Notes under the pieces: generated by a model | Seen by the model: the letters and a program-made list of their open reading frames with translations, nothing else | Database searches by the model: none | Told to the model about the DNA's origin: nothing | Shown here: positions 43,457-52,663 of the stretch, piece by piece | How positions within the stretch are numbered: position 1 is the stretch's first letter | Layout of the letters: each line of letters opens with the position of its first letter | Program-made: the position numbers and the translations under genes | Assembly: GCF_014650715.1 (NCBI RefSeq) | Contig: NZ_BMVM01000002.1 | Location: forward strand, 744,001 to 808,000 | DNA: 64,000 bases | Reading direction: 5' to 3' | Source of the DNA: Streptomyces bluensis | GTDB lineage: Bacteria; Actinomycetota; Actinomycetes; Streptomycetales; Streptomycetaceae

Positions 43457-45823
43457 GTGGCGACATGGCTCTACCGGCTCGGTCTCGGCGCCTACAGGCG
43501 TCGGCGGCCGGTCCTGGCGGTCTGGCTGGCCCTGCTGGCCGCCGTCGTCTGCTGTCTGGCCGTCGTGGGCGGCAAGCTCGACAACGAGTTCACGATCCCG
43601 GGCTCCGAGTCACAGAAGGCGCTGGACACCATGGCGCGGGACTTCCCTGCCGCCGCCGGGGCCAGCGCCCAGATCGTGTTCACCGCCCCCGAAGGTCAAC
43701 GCGTCACCGACCCCGGCCCCGCCGCCGCGATCCAGCGGACGCTGGCCGACGCCAAGGACGCCCCGCAGGTCACCGTGGTCCTCCCGCCCGACAGGACCGG
43801 CGGCGTGACCCCCGACGGACGGACCGCGCTGGCTCAGGTCAACTACTCGGTCAGCAAGACCGACCTGGCCGAGGACGCCCTCGACGAACTGGAGAAGACC
43901 ACCGCTCCCGCCGAGCAGGCGGGCCTGGAGGTGTCCGTGGGCGGACAGGCGTACGGCAACGGGGTGCTGACCCCCGGCGTCCTCGAACTCCTCGGTGTCG
44001 TGATCGCCCTGGCCGTGCTCGGCATCACCTTCGGCTCGCTGCTGGCGGCCGGGATGCCGCTGCTGACGGCGTTCGTCGGCATCGGGACCGGGCTGTGCGG
44101 ACTGCTGCTGACCTCCTCGGCGCTGACGGTGTCCTCGACCGCGCTGAGCCTCGCTCTGATGCTGGGGCTCGCCGTCGGCATCGACTACGCCCTGTTCGTC
44201 CTCTCCCGGCACCGGACCCAGCTCGCCCAGGGCATGGACCCCCGCGAGTCGGCGGGCCGCGCGGTCGGCACGGCAGGCAGCGCGGTGGTCTTCGCCGGGG
44301 CGACGGTGATGATCGCCCTGGTGGGCCTGGTCGTCGTACGTATCCCCTTCCTGACGGTGATGGGGCTGAGCGCGGCGGCCACCGTGCTGATCGCCGTCCT
44401 GGTCGCCGTCACCCTGCTGCCCGCGCTGTTCGGCATGGCCGGCGCCCGGCTCGCCCCGCGCCCCGGCTCCCGCGCGGCCCGCCGTGCCGGAGGTGCGGGC
44501 GGTGCGGACACCGATGACGGCGGCACGGAGAACCGCGGCGCCGAAGCGGCCCCCCGCCGCCGCCTGGTGATGGGACAGCGCTGGGCCCACCTGGTCACCC
44601 GCCGCCCCCTGCTCGTCGTGATCGGCGTGGCCGCCGCCCTGGTGACGTCGACCCTGCCCGCCACGGACCTGCGACTCGCCCTGCCTGACAACGGCTCGGC
44701 GGCACACGGCACTTCGCAGCGCGAGACGTATGACACCGTCACCGACGCCTTCGGCCCCGGCTTCAACGGCCCGCTGCTCGTACTGGCCGAGACGGACACC
44801 GAGGGCGAGGCGGGACAGCGCGCGGCGGGGGCCGTGGCGAAGCGGCTGGGGCAACTGCCGGACGTCGTCCGGGTGAGCGCACCGCAGTACGACGCCGGTT
44901 CCGGCCGGGCAGTGATCCAGATGGTCCCCGACAGCGGCCCGCAGGACGAGGCCACTCAGGACCTGGTCGACGCCATCCGCTCCGAGGCGCCCGCGATCAC
45001 GAAGGAGACGGGCGCCACCGTGTCGGTCACCGGCACCACGGCGATCGGGATCGACGTGTCCGAACGCCTGAGCGCCTCCCTGCTGCCGTTCGCCGCGGTC
45101 GTCGTGGGGCTCTGCCTGGTGCTGCTGCTCCTGGTCTTCCGTTCACTGGTGGTTCCCGTCAAGGCGACGGTGGGCTTCCTGCTCTCGGTCGCGGCGTCCT
45201 TCGGGGCCGTCGTGGCGGTCTTCCAGTGGGGATGGCTCGCCAACGCGCTCGGCGTGGCCGCCACCGGACCCGTCGTCAGCTTCCTGCCCATCGTGCTGAT
45301 GGCGGTGCTCTTCGGCCTGGCCATGGACTACGAGGTCTTCCTGGTGTCCAGCATGCGCGAGGAGTGGGTGCGCACCGGACGGGCCCGGACCTCGGTGATC
45401 GAGGGGGCGGCGCATGCCTCGCGGGTGGTGACGGCGGCGGCGCTCATCATGTTCTTCGTCTTCGCGAGCTTCGTGTCGACCGAGGACTCCATCGTCAAAC
45501 CCATCGCGTTCTCGCTGGCGTTCGGGGTGCTCGTGGACGCGTTCGCCGTCCGGATGACGCTGGTGCCCGCGGTGCTCGCCCTGGTGGGCCGCCGGGCGTG
45601 GTGGCTGCCGCGCCGGCTGGACCGGCTGCTGCCCGACCTGGACATCGAAGGCGCCCGACTGGGACCGCTCCACGGCGACACCGACGACGTGAAGAACGCG
45701 AACGAGCCGAATCCGAGCGGGAAATCCCAGCAGAACGGCGCGAGCGGTGAGAACGGCGGGAACGGGGGCGGCGGGGAAGGCTCCGCGCCCACCGATTCAC
45801 TCCCCGCATCCGGCCGAAAATAA
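43457..45823 (+). CDS. MMPL-family RND transporter
   Basis: A 788-residue protein with the MMPL layout: one N-terminal helix, a periplasm-side loop of about 130 residues, five helices, a cytosolic loop, then a second copy of the same pattern. LMLGLAVGIDYALFVLSRHR near residue 240 and VLFGLAMDYEVFLVSSMREEW near residue 620 are the two conserved GxxxDY segments that carry the proton-relay aspartate-tyrosine pairs. The C-terminal 50 residues are Gly/Asn/Ser-rich. GTG 43457 has GAGGAG eight bases upstream. It is probably an exporter of a lipid or drug-like molecule, controlled by the divergent TetR protein. Confidence 0.93.
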   Translation: MATWLYRLGLGAYRRRRPVLAVWLALLAAVVCCLAVVGGKLDNEFTIPGSESQKALDTMARDFPAAAGASAQIVFTAPEGQRVTDPGPAAAIQRTLADAKDAPQVTVVLPPDRTGGVTPDGRTALAQVNYSVSKTDLAEDALDELEKTTAPAEQAGLEVSVGGQAYGNGVLTPGVLELLGVVIALAVLGITFGSLLAAGMPLLTAFVGIGTGLCGLLLTSSALTVSSTALSLALMLGLAVGIDYALFVLSRHRTQLAQGMDPRESAGRAVGTAGSAVVFAGATVMIALVGLVVVRIPFLTVMGLSAAATVLIAVLVAVTLLPALFGMAGARLAPRPGSRAARRAGGAGGADTDDGGTENRGAEAAPRRRLVMGQRWAHLVTRRPLLVVIGVAAALVTSTLPATDLRLALPDNGSAAHGTSQRETYDTVTDAFGPGFNGPLLVLAETDTEGEAGQRAAGAVAKRLGQLPDVVRVSAPQYDAGSGRAVIQMVPDSGPQDEATQDLVDAIRSEAPAITKETGATVSVTGTTAIGIDVSERLSASLLPFAAVVVGLCLVLLLLVFRSLVVPVKATVGFLLSVAASFGAVVAVFQWGWLANALGVAATGPVVSFLPIVLMAVLFGLAMDYEVFLVSSMREEWVRTGRARTSVIEGAAHASRVVTAAALIMFFVFASFVSTEDSIVKPIAFSLAFGVLVDAFAVRMTLVPAVLALVGRRAWWLPRRLDRLLPDLDIEGARLGPLHGDTDDVKNANEPNPSGKSQQNGASGENGGNGGGGEGSAPTDSLPASGRK

Positions 45824-46269
45824 TCCCTCGACAAGGCCACCTGTACCAGCATAACTGGACACCGAGCCTCGAACGCCTCACCCCTCTCCGCTCCACAGAG
45901 GGGTGGGGCGCCGTATTTAACGCGGCAATTATTTCATCCCGGAAAATTAACCGCGGAATATTTGATTCCACCCAGAACCCTGTGTTGGACTGATGAAGCA
46001 ACGAATCGACTATCGGTTCGAACGGGGTATCCACGACTCTCTTTCACGCTCCTCGGGGCTTTCCCGGCCGACCGCGCGTCTCCGCACGTCCCTACACCTT
46101 CTGGTACATCAGCCCGGGGAAAGCACTGCGGTACGGTTTGGTCTGCGCAAGGGCGCACGGGCCATTACTCCGTCATGCACGATTCCCCGCCCGGGGGCCG
46201 ATCTCCCGATTTCCGGGATCGATTTCCACCCAGGGTGCATTCCCTCTGCCGATCGCAAAGGAATCACGC
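45824..46269. other. 446-bp AT-richer gap before the PKS operon
   Basis: The gap holds a terminator-like hairpin (CACCCCTCT 45879-45887 with AGAGGGGTG 45897-45905) after the MMPL gene. A distinctly AT-rich patch follows at 45916-45966 (ATTTAACGCGGC, AATTATTTC, GGAATATTTG). It must contain the promoter of the eight-gene PKS/sulfation operon. Open frames here do not show coding bias. The composition drop hints at a transfer junction. Confidence 0.6.
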
Positions 46270-47355
46270 ATGTATCTCAAAGAAAAGCTCGCGCCCGCTC
46301 CTCGCGGACTTGGCGCCGCCGCCCGCCCGGTCATCACCGGCTCGTCCCGTTCCTTTCCCGGGACGCGAAGCAGCCAGAACGACCTGTGGCAGGACTTCTT
46401 CCACGCGCACTACGACGGTTTTCCGCTGGCCAGGCGGATATTCCAGAACTCCGGAATCAGCGCCCGCAACACGGCCGTGGATCCGCGCAGCGAGCGGGAG
46501 GTCTCCCGGTGGAGCACCGGGCAGCGCATGGCGCGCTACATCAAGGAGGCCGTCCCGCTCGGCAAGGAGACCGTCACCGCGGCCCTGGACTCGGCGGGCC
46601 TGGACCCGCAGGACGTGGGCCTGCTGGCCGTCACCTCCTGCACCGGCTACACCACACCGGGGCTCGATCTGCGGCTCGCCGACGAGCTGGGGATGAGCAG
46701 CAGAGTCCAGCGGCTGTTCATCGGCCACATGGGCTGCTACGCGGCAGTCCCGTCGCTCGGCGCGGTCTCCGACTTCGTCGCCGCCCGCGGCCGGCCGGCC
46801 GTACTGCTGTGCCTCGAACTCACCTCGCTGCACGTCCAGCCGCCCACCCGCGACCTCGAACAGGTCGTGGCGCACGCCCTGTTCGCGGACGCCGCCGCGG
46901 CCGTCGTCCTCGAACCCGACGCGGGCAGCGGCTTCGAGGTCGTCGACGTCGTCGCCGTCACCGACCACAGCACCGCCGACCACATGAGCTGGGAGATCAC
47001 CGACCTCGGCTTCAAGATGGGCCTGTCACCCAAAGTGCCCGACGTACTGGCCGAGCACGTCGGCGGGGTCGTCCGCGACCAGCTGCTCGCCCCGCACGGG
47101 CTCACTCCCGAGGACGTCACCGGCTGGGCGGTCCACCCCGGCGGCAAGCGGATCCTCGAAGTCGTCGGCGAGCGCCTGGCCCTGTCCGACGACGCCCTCA
47201 AGCCGTCGTACGACGTGCTCGACGAGTGCGGCAACTGCTCCTCCCCCACCGTCCTCATGGTCCTCCAGCGCCTGCCCGAGGCCCCCGGCCCCGTGGTCGC
47301 CATGGCCTTCGGCCCCGGCCTCACGCTGTACGCGGCGCTGTTACGGCGCTCCTGA
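46270..47355 (+). CDS. Type III polyketide synthase
   Basis: A 361-residue chalcone-synthase-like enzyme with the complete catalytic triad: Cys156 in IGHMGCYAAV, His289 in WAVHPGGKRI and Asn322 in DECGNCSSP. The C-terminal GPGLTLYAAL loop is conserved. The gatekeeper residues differ from plant enzymes, as expected for a bacterial alkylpyrone or resorcinol maker. ATG 46270 has AAAGGA eight bases upstream. It is first in an operon with a PAPS sulfotransferase and the full PAPS-synthesis set. In caprazamycin-type clusters a type III PKS (Cpz8) makes a small pyrone that a PAPS sulfotransferase (Cpz6) sulfates. That pair is the closest precedent I know. Confidence 0.95.
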   Translation: MYLKEKLAPAPRGLGAAARPVITGSSRSFPGTRSSQNDLWQDFFHAHYDGFPLARRIFQNSGISARNTAVDPRSEREVSRWSTGQRMARYIKEAVPLGKETVTAALDSAGLDPQDVGLLAVTSCTGYTTPGLDLRLADELGMSSRVQRLFIGHMGCYAAVPSLGAVSDFVAARGRPAVLLCLELTSLHVQPPTRDLEQVVAHALFADAAAAVVLEPDAGSGFEVVDVVAVTDHSTADHMSWEITDLGFKMGLSPKVPDVLAEHVGGVVRDQLLAPHGLTPEDVTGWAVHPGGKRILEVVGERLALSDDALKPSYDVLDECGNCSSPTVLMVLQRLPEAPGPVVAMAFGPGLTLYAALLRRS

Positions 47356-47410
47356 CCGGTATCCGTCACCACCATCGCCGCTCGCACCTCAGGGAAGGAA
47401 CGGGCTCTCC

Positions 47411-48526
47411 ATGTCCAACCCCAGCAGACGACCTCCGGGCCAGGTCTTCGTCACCGGCACCGGACGCTGCGGCTCCACCCTCGTCTCCGAACTGCTGCGC
47501 ACCCACCCGCGGGTGCTGAGCCTGTCGGAGTTCTTCAACCACCTCACCGACATGTACCGGATCACCGCGCGGGTCTTCCCCCAAGGGCCTGTCACGGCGG
47601 GGGAGTTCTGGTCGCTCCTCTCCTCGTGCAACGCCGTCAACGGGCTGCTGAACGCAGGCGGCCTGACCCCGAAGGAAGTCCTCTACCGAATGACGGACAC
47701 CTCCCGTTTCCGCCGCGAGACGGGCATCCCGGCCGTCCTGTTGACCACCCTCCCTCATCTCTCCGACACCCCGGACGAGTTGTACGACGAGCTGGAGACC
47801 GCGGTCGGCGCCTTCCCGGACGCGCCCGTCGGCGAGCAGTACACCCGGCTGTTCTCCTGGCTGTGCGAGCGGTTCGGCAAGTCCGTGTGGGCCGAGCGCA
47901 GCGGCGGTTCGCTGATCCTCGCCGGTCAGTTCCGGCAGCACTTCCCGGACGCCCGCTACCTGCACATCGTGCGCGACGGCCGGGACTGCGCGCTGTCCAT
48001 GAGTCGGCACTCCGGCTTCCGCATGGCCGCTGTTGTGATGGCCCTGAACCTCACACTGGGCAGGGACCCGTACGCCGAACGGCCGGCCGACGACGGGTAC
48101 GACCTCGGCTTCGTGCCGGAGGAACTGCTGCCGTTCCTGCCCGACCGCTTCGACCCCGCCGCGGTGCGTGCCTACCGCATCCCTGCCTCGTTGTTCGGCA
48201 CCTACTGGTCGGACGAGATGAAGCGCGGCACGGAGGCGTTGTCCGCGCTCCCGGAGGACCGGGTCCTGCAGATCTGGTACGAGGACCTGCTCGCCGCGCC
48301 CGCAGAGACCCTGCGCCGTATCGCCGGGTTCCTGGGCCCGGAGCACGTCGACGAGCAGTGGGAGCGGCGTGCCGCGGCCCACGTGGCCACACCCTCCTCG
48401 TCCTGGCGGGACCTTCCCGACGCCGAGCGCGACGAACTCGACGAGGCGTGCGCCGCCGGGTTCTCCGCCCTCGCCGCGCACGGCGTGACCCGTTCCACCG
48501 ACACCACCGTGAGGAGCAGCACATGA
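47411..48526 (+). CDS. PAPS-dependent sulfotransferase
   Basis: A 371-residue cytosolic sulfotransferase. The 5'-phosphosulfate loop reads FVTGTGRCGSTLVSELLR (residues about 13-30). The 3'-phosphate-binding motif is HIVRDGRDCALSMSRHSGF near residue 185, with Arg and Ser in place. WYEDLLAAPAETLRRIAGFLG near residue 295 is the usual end of the fold. The gene lies 55 bases after the type III PKS, and its stop overlaps the ATG of the APS kinase (ATGA), so donor synthesis and donor use are coupled. The likely acceptor is a hydroxyl of the type III PKS product. That is inference from context. Confidence 0.93.
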   Translation: MSNPSRRPPGQVFVTGTGRCGSTLVSELLRTHPRVLSLSEFFNHLTDMYRITARVFPQGPVTAGEFWSLLSSCNAVNGLLNAGGLTPKEVLYRMTDTSRFRRETGIPAVLLTTLPHLSDTPDELYDELETAVGAFPDAPVGEQYTRLFSWLCERFGKSVWAERSGGSLILAGQFRQHFPDARYLHIVRDGRDCALSMSRHSGFRMAAVVMALNLTLGRDPYAERPADDGYDLGFVPEELLPFLPDRFDPAAVRAYRIPASLFGTYWSDEMKRGTEALSALPEDRVLQIWYEDLLAAPAETLRRIAGFLGPEHVDEQWERRAAAHVATPSSSWRDLPDAERDELDEACAAGFSALAAHGVTRSTDTTVRSST

Positions 48527-49077
48527 ACAGGCTGACGCCCCCCACACGGGGTGCCACGATCTGGCTGACCGGGCTGCCCAGCTCCGGCAAGACCACCCTG
48601 GCGCAGGCGCTGGCCAGCCGCCTCACCCGGGAGGGCCACCGGGTCGAAGTACTCGACGGTGACGAGATCCGCACCTTCCTCAGCGCCGGTCTCGGCTTCA
48701 CCCGCGAGGACCGGTTCACCAATGTGCAGCGCATCGGCCTGGTCGCCGAAGTCCTCGCCCGCAACGGCATCCTGGTCCTGGTCCCGGTGATCGCGCCGTA
48801 CGCCGACAGCCGCGAGGCGGTCCGCAAGCGGCACGAGGCGAGCGGGACGCAGTACCTGGAGATCCATGTCGCCACACCGCTCCAGGTGTGCGCCGTACGC
48901 GACGTGAAGGGCCTGTACGCGCAGCAGCGCGCCGGACGGCTGTCCGGGCTGACCGGCGTCGACGACCCGTACGAGCCGCCGCAGGCGCCGGACGCGCGGA
49001 TCGAGACGCAGAAGGAGGCCGTCCCCGAGTCGGTGAACACGCTCCACGGCCTGCTGAAGGAACGGGGGTTGCTGTGA
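48523..49077 (+). CDS. cysC: Adenylylsulfate (APS) kinase
   Basis: A 184-residue APS kinase. The P-loop reads TGLPSSGKTTLAQAL near residue 18, followed by VLDGDEIRTFLSAGLGFTREDRFTNVQRIGLVAEVLARNG. That carries the APS-binding D-G-D, Arg, Phe and Asn residues of the family. PVIAPYADSREAVRKRH and the lid KGLYAQQRAGRLSGLTGVDDPYE also match. It phosphorylates APS to PAPS, the substrate of the sulfotransferase just upstream. Four-base overlaps with both neighbours (ATGA, GTGA) show one tightly coupled operon. Confidence 0.96.
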   Translation: MNRLTPPTRGATIWLTGLPSSGKTTLAQALASRLTREGHRVEVLDGDEIRTFLSAGLGFTREDRFTNVQRIGLVAEVLARNGILVLVPVIAPYADSREAVRKRHEASGTQYLEIHVATPLQVCAVRDVKGLYAQQRAGRLSGLTGVDDPYEPPQAPDARIETQKEAVPESVNTLHGLLKERGLL

Positions 49078-50006
49078 CGGCGGTCGGTACCGGCACCCGG
49101 CACCCGGTTCCCGGGCGGCTCGGACACCTGGACGTCCTGGAGTCCGAGGCGGTGCACATCATCCGCGAGGTGGCGGGCGAGTTCGAGCGGCCTGTGATCC
49201 TTTTCTCCGGCGGCAAGGACTCGGTGGTCATGCTGCACCTGGCACTGAAGGCGTTCGCCCCGGCCTCGCTGCCCTTCCCGCTGCTGCACGTCGACACCGG
49301 GCACAACTTCCCGGAGGTCATCGGCTACCGGGACCGCGTGGTGGCCCGGCACGGGCTGCGGCTGTACGTCGCCAGTGTCCAGCGGTACGTGGACGAGGGG
49401 CGGCTGCGGGAGCGCCCGGACGGCACGCGCAACCCGTTGCAGACGCTTCCGCTGCTGGAGACCATCACCCGGAACCGGTTCGACGCCGTGTTCGGGGGCG
49501 GGCGCCGGGACGAGGAGAAGGCACGGGCGAAGGAGCGGGTGTTCTCGCTGCGCGACGAGTTCGGCGGCTGGGACCCTCGTCGCCAGCGCCCCGAGCTGTG
49601 GCAGCTCTACAACGGGCGGCACGCGCCCGGCGAGCACATGCGGGTCTTCCCGCTGTCCAACTGGACCGAGCTGGACGTGTGGCAGTACATCGCCCGGGAG
49701 TCCATCGAACTGCCGGAGATCTACTTCGCCCACGACCGGGAGGTGTTCCTGCGGTCCGGCATGTGGCTGGCGCCCGGTGAGTGGGGCGACGCGAAGGACG
49801 GCGAGCCGGTGGAGCGGCGCCGGGTGCGCTACCGCACCGTGGGCGACATGTCCTGCACCGGTGCGGTCCTCTCCGAGGCGGACACCGTCGAGGCGGTGAT
49901 CACCGAGATCACCGCGTCCCGGCTCACCGAGCGCGGGGCGACCCGCGCCGACGACCGGATGTCGGAGGCCGCGATGGAGGACCGCAAGCGCGAAGGGTAC
50001 TTCTGA
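49074..50006 (+). CDS. cysD: Sulfate adenylyltransferase small subunit
   Basis: A 310-residue CysD. The PP-loop is ILFSGGKDSVVMLHLALKAF near residue 45, and HVDTGHNFPEVIGYRD follows. VFGGGRRDEEKARAKERVFSLRDEFGGWDPRRQRPELWQLYNGRH near residue 145 and VFPLSNWTELDVWQYI are hallmark CysD segments. The C-terminus RMSEAAMEDRKREGYF is intact. With CysN it makes APS from ATP and sulfate. The GTG start overlaps the cysC stop. No cysH or sulfite reductase gene accompanies it, so APS here seems directed to PAPS. Confidence 0.96.
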   Translation: MTAVGTGTRHPVPGRLGHLDVLESEAVHIIREVAGEFERPVILFSGGKDSVVMLHLALKAFAPASLPFPLLHVDTGHNFPEVIGYRDRVVARHGLRLYVASVQRYVDEGRLRERPDGTRNPLQTLPLLETITRNRFDAVFGGGRRDEEKARAKERVFSLRDEFGGWDPRRQRPELWQLYNGRHAPGEHMRVFPLSNWTELDVWQYIARESIELPEIYFAHDREVFLRSGMWLAPGEWGDAKDGEPVERRRVRYRTVGDMSCTGAVLSEADTVEAVITEITASRLTERGATRADDRMSEAAMEDRKREGYF

Positions 50007-50187
50007 CATGGCGGCCCTCGACCATCCCCGGCGGCCGCTCTCCCCGACCGGCCGGCCCCCGTTCCCGGCCGCCGGCCATCCCCCGCACTCCACCGCCGCG
50101 CTGATGATGCGCGGCATCTTCCAGGAGGTCAGGGCCCGGCTGTCGGCCCCGCCCCGCAACCGCGCACAGGAGGGACAGACAGATTCC

Positions 50188-51471
50188 ATGAGCCACGCCA
50201 CCCAGGACCGCGCCGCGCCGGCGCCGGAGACCGACCTGCTGCGCTGGGCCACCGCGGGCTCGGTGGACGACGGCAAGTCCACCCTGGTCGGACGGCTGCT
50301 GCACGACTCCAAGTCGGTTCTCGCCGACCAACTGGAGGCCGTGGCGCGGGCCTCCTCCGGTGAGGGGCCCGACCTGGCGCTGCTCACCGACGGGCTGCGC
50401 GCCGAGCGGGAGCAGGGCATCACCATCGACGTGGCCCACCGCTACTTCGCCACGCCCCGCCGCCGGTTCATCCTCGCCGACACACCCGGCCATGTGCAGT
50501 ACACCCGCAACATGGTGACGGGCGCCTCCACGGCCGAGCTGGCGGTGATCCTGGTCGACGCCCGCAAGGGTGTCGTGGAGCAGACCCGGCGGCACGCGAC
50601 CGTCGCCGCCCTGCTCCGCGTCCCGCACGTCGTGCTGGCCGTCAACAAGATGGACCTGGTGGACTACGCGGAGCCGGTCTTCGCCTCCGTCGCCGAGGAG
50701 TTCACCGGTCTCACGGCCGCCCTCGGCATCCCGGAGGTCACCGCCATACCGATCTCCGCGCTCGCCGGGGACAACGTGGTGGAGCCCTCCGCCCACATGG
50801 ACTGGTACGTCGGGCCGACCGTCCTGGAGCACCTGGAGACCGTGCCGGTCGGGGATGACGCCGTGGCGTGGGAGCCCACCCGGTTCCCCGTCCAGCACGT
50901 CATCCGCAGCGGTGACGCCCGGCTTTACGCGGGTCAGCTGGCAGGCGGCGTCCTCAGGGTCGGCGACCGGGTGACCGTGCTGCCGTCCGGACGCACCACC
51001 ACCGTCGTCGGCATCGAGGTCCTGGGGGTGCCGGCCGACGCCGCACGGGCTCCGCAGTCGCTGGCGCTGCGGCTCGCCGACGACCTGGACGTCGCCCGCG
51101 GCGACCTGGTGGTCCCGGCCGGGGCTCCGCCGGAGGTCTCCCGCGACGTGACGGCGGCCGTCTGTCATCTGCACGAGCGCCCGCTGCGCGCCGGCGACCG
51201 CGTCCTGCTCAAGCACACCACGCGTACGGTGCCCGCGGTGATCCGGCGGATCCCCGGCGGCAGGCGGCTCGACCTCAACGACATCGGCGAGGTCACGCTG
51301 CGCGCCGCGGAACGGCTCGCTTTCGACCGGTACGAGGACAACCGGCGCACCGGCTCCTTCATCCTGATCGACCCGGCCGACGGAACCACGCTGACGGCGG
51401 GCATGGTCTGCGGAACCCCACCGCCTTTCGTGCCCACTCCCCACGAGGGCGAGCGCGATGCACTGGGCTGA
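50188..51471 (+). CDS. cysN: Sulfate adenylyltransferase GTPase subunit
   Basis: The 427-residue CysN GTPase has P-loop AGSVDDGKSTLVG, switch elements GITIDVAHRYF and ADTPGHVQYTRNMVTGAS, and specificity motif VLAVNKMDLVDY. The usual beta-barrel domains follow. ATG 50188 gives the family's normal start. An in-frame ATG at 50008, one base after the cysD stop and with GAAGGG upstream, would add a 60-residue Pro/Arg-rich lead without homology. The choice is open. GTP hydrolysis drives APS formation by CysD. The 3' end overlaps the next gene by 14 bases. Confidence 0.93.
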   Translation: MSHATQDRAAPAPETDLLRWATAGSVDDGKSTLVGRLLHDSKSVLADQLEAVARASSGEGPDLALLTDGLRAEREQGITIDVAHRYFATPRRRFILADTPGHVQYTRNMVTGASTAELAVILVDARKGVVEQTRRHATVAALLRVPHVVLAVNKMDLVDYAEPVFASVAEEFTGLTAALGIPEVTAIPISALAGDNVVEPSAHMDWYVGPTVLEHLETVPVGDDAVAWEPTRFPVQHVIRSGDARLYAGQLAGGVLRVGDRVTVLPSGRTTTVVGIEVLGVPADAARAPQSLALRLADDLDVARGDLVVPAGAPPEVSRDVTAAVCHLHERPLRAGDRVLLKHTTRTVPAVIRRIPGGRRLDLNDIGEVTLRAAERLAFDRYEDNRRTGSFILIDPADGTTLTAGMVCGTPPPFVPTPHEGERDALG

Positions 51472-52615
51472 CCCTCTACGGGACCGTCGCCCCCGGTCGT
51501 CCCCGCGCGCGGCCCTGGCGCTGCTCCTGCTGCTGTTCCTGGCGGCGGGCTGCGGCTACGGGTCCCGCACGCCGGGGGAGGCGGGCTCGCCGGCCGCCGG
51601 AACCGGCCCGGCCCTGTCGGCCCAGTCAGTGACGGTCGGCTACTTCCCCACCGTCACCCACGCCTCCCCGCTGATCGGCGTCCAGGACGGCTTCTTCGCT
51701 CGGGAGCTGGGCGGTACGCAGCTGCGCGCCCAGGTCTTCAACGGCGGTCCGGCGGCGCTGGAGGCGCTGAACGCCGGTGCCGTGGACATCGCCTGGTTGG
51801 GACCGTCGCCCGCCGTCAACGGCTATCTCCGCTCCCACGGTCGCAATCTGAGGATCGTCTCCGGTGCCGCCTCGGGCGGGGTGGCGCTGGTCGTGTCCTC
51901 CGCGGCCCGGGTGCGCGGTACGGACATCCGGGGGCTGCGCATCGCCACCCCGGAGGCGGGCAACACCCAGGACGTGGCGCTGCTGCACTGGATACGGCGG
52001 CAGGGCTGGGACGTGGACGCGCGCACCGGGCGCGGTGACGTGACGGTGGTCCGGCAGTCCGGCAAAGAGATCCCGTCAAGCTTCCGGCGGGGCGCGATCG
52101 ACGGGGCGTGGGTGCCCGAGCCGGTGGCCGCGCAGCTCGTCGCCGCCGGTGGGCGCGTGCTCGTGGACGAGCGGTCGCTGTGGCGGGACCGCTCGTTCGT
52201 CACGGCCCTCGTGGTGGTCTCCCAGCGGTTCCTGTCCGACCATCCCGACGTCGTCGAGGCGGTGCTGCGTGGTTCGGTGCGGACCAACGCGTGGATCCAC
52301 AGCCACCGGGCCGAGGCCGCGGCGAGCGTGAACCGGGCCATACGGCGGCTGACCGGGCGGCCGTTGGCGGACGGCGTTCTCGACCGGGCCTGGAGACACG
52401 TCGACCTCCTGGACGATCCGCTCGCCGGCACTCTGGCGGAGGTGGCCGGGCGCGCCGCCGAGCTGGAACTCCTCGGCCCCCGGGATCCCACGGGCACCGA
52501 CGGGCTACGCGCGTCACTGCGCGGAATCTTCGACCTCCGCCTGCTCAACCGGGTCCTCGACCGCGAGGGCAGAGCGGCGGTGGACGACGCGGGCCTGGGT
52601 GTCACCGACCCATGA
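51458..52615 (+). CDS. ssuA: Aliphatic-sulfonate-type ABC binding lipoprotein
   Basis: A 385-residue exported lipoprotein. Arg-rich n-region, hydrophobic core LALLLLLFLA and lipobox LAAGC place the modified Cys near residue 32. The mature protein is an SsuA/TauA/NMT1-type binding protein: VTVGYFPTVTHASPLIGVQDGFF, then AQVFNGGPAALEALNAGAVDIAWLGPSPAVNGY and DIRGLRIATPEAGNTQDVALLHWI. It should deliver a sulfonate, sulfate ester or related anion to the SsuBC transporter encoded next. The start overlaps cysN by 14 bases, so translation is coupled to the sulfate-activation genes. Confidence 0.88.
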   Translation: MHWADPLRDRRPRSSPRAALALLLLLFLAAGCGYGSRTPGEAGSPAAGTGPALSAQSVTVGYFPTVTHASPLIGVQDGFFARELGGTQLRAQVFNGGPAALEALNAGAVDIAWLGPSPAVNGYLRSHGRNLRIVSGAASGGVALVVSSAARVRGTDIRGLRIATPEAGNTQDVALLHWIRRQGWDVDARTGRGDVTVVRQSGKEIPSSFRRGAIDGAWVPEPVAAQLVAAGGRVLVDERSLWRDRSFVTALVVVSQRFLSDHPDVVEAVLRGSVRTNAWIHSHRAEAAASVNRAIRRLTGRPLADGVLDRAWRHVDLLDDPLAGTLAEVAGRAAELELLGPRDPTGTDGLRASLRGIFDLRLLNRVLDREGRAAVDDAGLGVTDP

Positions 52616-52663
52616 GAAGCGACTCATCCGGTAACTCATCGACAAGTCAAGGGATTTGTTGTC

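Noticed and set aside
50008..50187. Sixty-residue N-terminal extension of CysN as the true start
   Set aside because: The extension has no similarity to the family and is Pro/Arg-rich. The ATG at 50188 gives the normal CysN start, though the upstream ATG has a usable ribosome-binding site and cannot be excluded.
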